A program made the translations under genes and the position numbers. A stretch of 64,000 nt of DNA, taken from NCBI RefSeq assembly GCF_036320965.1, contig NC_092271.1, forward strand, positions 23,881,036-23,945,035, in the 5' to 3' direction. The first letter of the stretch is position 1; each line of letters begins with the position of its first letter. Source of the DNA: Panulirus ornatus (Eukaryota > Arthropoda > Malacostraca > Decapoda > Palinuridae). The notes under the pieces are model-generated. The model did not search any database and was not told the origin of the DNA. It saw nothing but the letters and a program-made list of their open reading frames with translations. Shown here in pieces: positions 58,901 through 64,000 of this stretch.

Positions 58901-60828
58901 TGGGGAAAAATTGTAATAACTAACACATCTGTACAGTATGTTTGATAGCAACAAAACTTACTGTTTTATATACAAACAAAATGTTGCCATAAACAGCAGA
59001 GGTTAATAATAGAGTAATTCAAACCACACATACATGAATACAATAGCGTCACATGAAGAATATGGGAATGTTGTAGGTTGATGAACCTAGGGCAAAATAA
59101 TCTCATTTCACTACTCAAGACTAGACCTTGAGGTCAGGCTGGAGGACCTGAACCTTATATCTAAAGAGGATGATATGATCGAGATTTAGAATATACCAAC
59201 TGTTGTCTAAATTTTCAATTCAGACAATAGGATTGTCTGATAAAATGCTAAAGGCGTACATTAAATCTAGGTGCACCAATGTAAGAGGATTGGAATACCT
59301 TTATCACGGGATGTTTACCAAACTAATCATGAAATGATAGTAGACAGCAACAGCCTATGTATAAGTCTAATCTCAGGATGACCTGACATGTCCAAGCTTA
59401 GTATTGCAATAGCTAAATGCATGCAAAAGTGTGCTTGTGTTCTCAAGGTGTTGCACTTCCAGGATTTAAACGGAAAAAAAAAGCATTTTGTCAAACTCTA
59501 CCATACGTCAACCAAAAAGTTAAAAGGTAAAGAATTCGCCACTTGCCCATCAAGCTTGAGTCTGTTAACACACCAAAGATACTTCACCAAAATACAAAGG
59601 ATTTAACCGACATTTGGCGTCATTCCTGATGTTCATATTCTTGCAAATATTAAAGTCAAGACTATTTCTGATGAAGATGCCATAGCAATGATTTGGGGCA
59701 GAAAGCAACAGTAACCTTTGTTATACAGTGGTGTTAACAAATCAACACTGTACAACGTGAAAGAAACGTTCACAAGTCTCATTCTGACGCACGGAGTATG
59801 GGGTCGAAGTTACACAAACCTGTTACCCCTCCATAAAAGTTGAGTCTGAATTATACTGAAGTATGATTACACTCACTGTTAATGTTAATTACTTTTAAAC
59901 TCTGCTGACAGACTTTAACATAAGCTGCAAGTCGCTGGACAGTGGAACATGTTGACTTACGCCATCAAATTCACTCTGGGCCAGCAGAACCCAGGGTTAA
60001 AATTTCCCGCGAAATTCTGGCGGGAGATGTGGCACCACAGCGACTCCCGCCTCTCTCCCCCCCTGGGATAATGGACTCGTCCCTGCCCACCAACTACTCC
60101 CACATTAATATACGGAGACGGGCAGTTGATACACGTAATCAAAGCTAACAATGAGTAGATCATACTCCTATAAAGTCTATAAACCAGTCACCTGCTGTTT
60201 GAGACACGTGCATAACCGTAAAATAAAAGTCCCGACAAGTGTTCGGATGCTGGTATCAGAGGCGCTCCCGCAGGAGTACCAACATAAGTCACATCACGCG
60301 TCACACTACCTCGGCCGTCAGGTACTCCAGGATGGCGGCGCTGTAGACGGCGGCTGTGGCCCCAACGCGTCCATGGCTCGTCGTCCTGTTCTTGAGGTGA
60401 CGGTGGATACGGCCGACGGGAAACTGCAAGAAAAGTTCGGGGTTAACACCATGTTGGTACGCCTGCTTCCATGCCGCCATGTTAAACGTCACTTATCCGC
60501 TTTACCCTTGATCAATTTAATTACGACACTACCGAACATTTACACAGAAACATACCAATTCAAACTGAGTAATACGGTTGGCAAAAAATCGATAACTAAC
60601 CTGAAGACCCGCTCGGGCTGAGCGTGATACTGCCTTGGCTTTCGCTTTGCCGGAGTCCTTGCCTGCCTTACCACCAGCCTGAAACAAATAAAGATTTTAC
60701 ACGTTAAAACTACGAGTAGAGCCTCCAAACTTTGCCAGTCCACGTATCACTCTCCCCTCTGCAGGACTGCGAAGGTTTCGTGGATATCGCACTTGTTTCT
60801 CTCATAAAAACTCGCAAGGACTCACCAT
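55735..60828 (-). CDS. H2A.Z: Histone H2A.Z (H2A.V-type) variant, complete four-exon gene
   Basis: Replaces canonical H2A in a subset of nucleosomes, typically around promoters and regulatory DNA. Coding exons, read on the minus strand, are 60828-60826 (Met only), 60678-60601, 60423-60310 and 55926-55735, stop TAA at 55737-55735. They join without frame loss to 128 residues, the usual H2A.Z length. Visible landmarks are an N-terminal tail starting [17 protein letters not shown], the core start [12 protein letters not shown], the H2A.Z word [20 protein letters not shown], the acidic patch [18 protein letters not shown] and the C-terminal [13 protein letters not shown]. The protein ends GSQKPV and lacks the long SQ-containing tail of Drosophila H2Av, so it is the plain H2A.Z form. 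All introns are GT-AG and phase 0 (147, 177 and 4383 bases). The start has a strong context (GCACCATGG). One odd residue, Asn in the L1 loop, is described separately. Family identity is near certain. Confidence 0.97.
57078..57150 (+). repeat. 38-base direct repeat, two copies
   Basis: CTTTCTCATGAATTGCCTCT and CTTTCTCATGAACTGCCTCT, each followed by CCTAATT; inside H2A.Z intron 3. Confidence 0.7.
58200..58760 (-). mobile_element. LINE 3'-end remnant inside the H2A.Z intron
   Basis: Minus strand has MERMSED (58712-58690), similar to the MNRMSEEKL word of the remnant at 54.25 kb, then further on [18 protein letters not shown] (around 58370-58310) and a stretch ending EGGALSVD. I recall the corresponding sequence as a widespread decapod repeat with a QEGERRAR-type word. 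Many stops; it lies in the same orientation as the host gene. Confidence 0.65.
60003..60026. promoter_or_regulatory. Palindromic E2F-like element in intron 3
   Basis: TTTCCCGCGAAA is a perfect dyad of the E2F half-site, followed six bases later by GGCGGGA. It lies about 300 bases inside intron 3. This is a sequence match only; binding is inferred. Confidence 0.35.
60310..60423 (-). CDS. H2A.Z: H2A.Z coding exon 3 (L1 loop and histone-fold alpha2)
   Basis: 38 codons from FPVGRIHRH to EYLTAE. The acceptor is CTTGCAG, preceded by an open frame that by chance also reads LQ. The donor GTAGTG (60309-60304) is weaker than the other two. The codon at 60390-60388 is AAC, giving HLKNRTT where most animal proteins have Ser or Thr at this place. 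Confidence 0.96.
60601..60678 (-). CDS. H2A.Z: H2A.Z coding exon 2 (N-terminal tail)
   Basis: 26 codons encoding the lysine-rich tail, starting after a TTTGTTTCAG acceptor and ending ...AGLQ before a GTTAGTTATC donor. Residue 14 of the mature protein is Ala, as in vertebrate H2A.Z.2 rather than H2A.Z.1, and the later word is SRSARAG as in insects rather than SRSQRAG. The lysines that are acetylated in the family (positions 4, 7, 11, 13 and 15 of the mature protein) are all present. Confidence 0.95.
60826..60828 (-). CDS. H2A.Z: H2A.Z coding exon 1 (initiator Met only)
   Basis: The ATG is followed at once by GTGAGTCC, a good 5' splice site, so this exon contributes only the first codon. The next exon begins with GCT GGT GGT (Ala-Gly-Gly), exactly the residues that follow Met in H2A.Z. 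From memory, an intron directly after the ATG is also found in other animal H2A.Z genes. The 5' UTR lies to the right, and its transcription start is not fixed by sequence alone. Confidence 0.88.
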
Positions 60829-60859
60829 GGTGCCTGCACACACGACCACTGCACTATCA

Positions 60860-61066
60860 CAACTGTTACCGATGGCGCGCGCAGAGCGTCTTTTTTTACT
60901 GGCCCGGTGTTATGACGTCAGGTTTAAATGCGCCAATCGCTGGCCAGAAGCTGAGGCGGCTAGCCAATCAGGGACTCTCCCGGGGAAACTTTGAATAACC
61001 CGCTCGTGGGTACTCATACAAAACTTCCGAATATCCCCGCCAAATAGTTTGTTAATATTCCCGCCA
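60860..61066 (-). promoter_or_regulatory. Probable H2A.Z promoter with CRE, two CCAAT boxes and E2F-like sites
   Basis: Reading away from the ATG on the minus strand: an initiator-like CAGTT near 60864, a TATA-like TAAAAAAA at 60898-60891, a perfect palindromic CRE TGACGTCA at 60913-60920, CCAAT words at 60933-60937 and 60964-60968 (plus strand, so inverted relative to the gene), TTTGGCGGGG at 61044-61035 and TTCCCGCC at 61058-61065. CCAAT, CRE and E2F elements are familiar from S-phase and proliferation-linked histone-variant promoters. The words are seen directly; their function here is inferred. Confidence 0.6.
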
Positions 61067-61069
61067 CAC

Positions 61070-62040
61070 TGAGTAATTAATAATGCCCGCTTTATTAATG
61101 CTTTCGGTAATGTTATTCGTGCCTTAAGAGGTCAGTCTAGTTCCAGACACCATGGAAATGTTCTTCATTGAAGTTAATATTCGGCATTTATGCATAACTT
61201 TAATGGCAGGTCTGATTCATTATAATTTTCAATTGGTGTTTACACAGACGTAATCCTTTATGTTTTTCTTGGATTACTGATACTTTACAACCTTGAAAAG
61301 TACCCTCACATGACACAAATGTGAGATACGTCGAAATAAGTTAACCAGAGCTCCAAAGAAAGCCTATGTTCTTATTACTAAAATAATCCATAACCCATAA
61401 AGCTATACGCCATGAAGTATGAATATGAAATCTATGAACAACTCACATGGCCAAGAGAACGTTAAAGTCATCTTAAACACCATATATATATATATATATA
61501 TATACATGATTAAAAGACTTGTCGGTCACTGGACCGGCTGCATGAACCACAATCCGATGAACGAGTGGATAAATAACCCATCAAACTCTACTGCAGTGAA
61601 AGAACATAGGTGAACATCAGAACAAGTGAACACACCGTCGAACACAGGTGTAACGAAGAACACGACGCCACTGATAGTGTATCTGTGGCGCTGGGGAAGA
61701 CGAAACGCAACAGAAACGTTAAAAACTCAACCTAGCCAGGGAGGGAATCCCTTAAAATGCACAGAAAGAAAGCTCGGGAAAAGTGTGAAATTAAGCTTAA
61801 CGAGAATAGTTAAACCCAGAGGTAATGGAGAGGAAGCACAACATGTTGGGACCACAAAGTAGACAATGAAACAGTGGGTGTGGAGAGAGATATTGATGAA
61901 AATACTGCAAAGCGAGAGACAGACGAGGTGCACATTGTACAAATATACATTGTGCTTTGCCTGTGAATGATGGAACTGCTACAACAAGGTTTACGAAGAA
62001 TACTAAAGAATAGAGACGTTAGTTTTGTTTAGTACCATTA
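61070..62040. other. Upstream flank of H2A.Z, no second gene seen
   Basis: No divergent gene is recognisable. One short (TA)n at 61481-61504 and frames without coding character. Confidence 0.45.
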
Positions 62041-62870
62041 TGTAACACTGACCGATAAACTTGCTGCGCTCAGTAACATGATCCGTCAACTTCCTGCGCT
62101 CAGCACACTTGAGCAATGAACTGGCTGCGCTCAGACCACATGACCCATCAACTTACTGCGCTCAGCAACATGACCCATAGTCTTACTACGCTCAGTAGAC
62201 TGGACCCATGAACATGCTACAGTCAGTACACTTGACTCATGAACTTGCTACACTCAGTACACTTGACTCATGAACATGCTACACTCAGTGCACATGACTC
62301 ATGAACTTGCTACACTCAGTACACTTGACCCATGAACATGCTACAATCAGTACACTTGACTCATGAACTTGCTACACTCAGTACACTTGACTCGTGAACT
62401 TGCTACACTCAGTACACTTGACCCATAAACTTGATGCGCTCAGTAACATGTCCCACGAACTTGATGTGCTCAATACACATGACCCGTGAACTTGATGCCC
62501 TCGAATAACATGACCCATTAACTTACAGCGCTCAGCAACATGAGCCACGGACTTGAGCACAGTAACATGATTTTTCAGCTAACGCTCAGTGACATGACAC
62601 ATGAACCTGCTGAGAGAACAATAACATGACGATCTTGAGCTCAGCAACATGATCTATGAACTTGCACAGCACAATACCATGAACATGTTGAGCACTGTGA
62701 CATAATGTTCAAGCCTGCTGAACAGAGTAGCGTTACAAACTTGCAAAGCATAATGACATGACTCATGACCTTAATGAGCAGTTGCATGACTCATGGACGT
62801 GCTGAGCACAGTAAAATGATCAACGAAGCTGTTGAGCACAGGCATGGTCAGTGAACTTCCTGAGCACCGT
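62040..62870 (+). repeat. 31-base minisatellite, about 25 units
   Basis: Tandem units built from CACTTGACTCATGAACTTGC plus TACACTCAGTA. The central units (62200-62430) are nearly identical, the left units carry CTGCGCTCAG and the right units decay into TTGAGCACAGTAACATGAC. That last word aligns with the arm unit of the foldback family, and the core and opposing arm follow at 62912-63010. Confidence 0.8.
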
Positions 62871-62911
62871 AACGATTTCGTAACTTACTGTAAATTTCTA
62901 GAGTGAAGTAA

Positions 62912-63010
62912 GCTGCCTTGACCTTTACGGATCGGGTCAAAGGTCACGCCATGATAACTTCGGGTCACACTGTCGTGCTCAAGGGTCGTTACCGCCTTGC
63001 TCAAGGCGTT
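62912..63010. repeat. Foldback core and right arm adjoining the 31-base array
   Basis: Core CTTGACCTTTACGGATCGGG and TCAAAGGTCACGCCATGA, then CACTGTCGTGCTCAAGGGTC and CCTTGCTCAAGGCG, the reverse form of the arm unit. Confidence 0.5.
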
Positions 63011-63123
63011 GTTGGACGAGGGGGAGTTACCAAGGAAACGTGTTGAGGGGGGGGGGGAGCGAGCGTGGGGTAGTGTGGGGAGGGGGAAAACTAAGCAAGA
63101 TCCTTCGTGAGGTAAGTGAGCAT

Positions 63124-64000
<877 letters not shown>

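Larger units (their letters stand above)
55927..60309 (-). other. H2A.Z intron 3 (4383 bases)
   Basis: Bounded by GTAGTG at the right (60309) and TTTGCAG at the left (55927). AT-rich, with no long coding frame that looks conserved. It contains a LINE remnant at 58200-58760, an imperfect 38-base direct repeat at 57078-57150, and the palindromic E2F-like word TTTCCCGCGAAA at 60003-60014 close to the donor. The remainder shows nothing I recognise. Confidence 0.85.

Overview
This is a eukaryotic nuclear window that looks like a decapod crustacean. The evidence is extreme simple-sequence content, with dozens of long (TA)n, (GA)n and (CA)n runs, together with an interspersed repeat carrying the words CTACCTCGCT and GCGGGAAA, jockey-type LINE remnants, and one arthropod-like histone gene with short exons. 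The species cannot be named from the sequence alone.

Only one gene can be assembled with confidence. It is a minus-strand, four-exon H2A.Z (H2A.V-type) histone variant at 55735-60828. It encodes a complete 128-residue protein, and its upstream region (60860-61070) carries inverted CCAAT boxes, a perfect CRE palindrome and E2F-like words. The ATG is alone in exon 1, and exons 2, 3 and 4 are separated by introns of 177 and 4383 bases. A second probable gene fragment is a minus-strand first coding exon at 25170-25284. It has a hydrophobic segment and a clean GTAAGT donor, and resembles the start of a PMP22/claudin-type membrane protein. Its other exons are not visible.

Region by region: 1-15 kb is dense in microsatellites and degenerate minisatellites with periods of 20-45 bases. 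From 15 to 41 kb there is mostly unique-looking, AT-leaning non-coding DNA with (TA)n runs, a TA-flanked interspersed repeat and three SINE-like copies (15.1, 35.6 and 47.2 kb). A jockey-like LINE remnant on the minus strand lies at 41.1-41.8 kb. From 42 to 51 kb there are more arrays and (TA)n runs. From 51.5 to 58.8 kb there is a cluster of decayed non-LTR retrotransposon fragments in both orientations, some inside the last H2A.Z intron. The right end (62.0-63.3 kb) holds a 31-base minisatellite and a 130-base (GA)n tract.

The most unusual structure is a dispersed foldback-like repeat seen at about nine places. Its arms are made of about 20-base units containing GAGCACGACGGTACGAC. The arms face each other across a core rich in TGACCCTT/AAGGGTCA, and at some loci they have expanded into tandem arrays. 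No tRNA, rRNA, CRISPR or prokaryotic-type operon was found.
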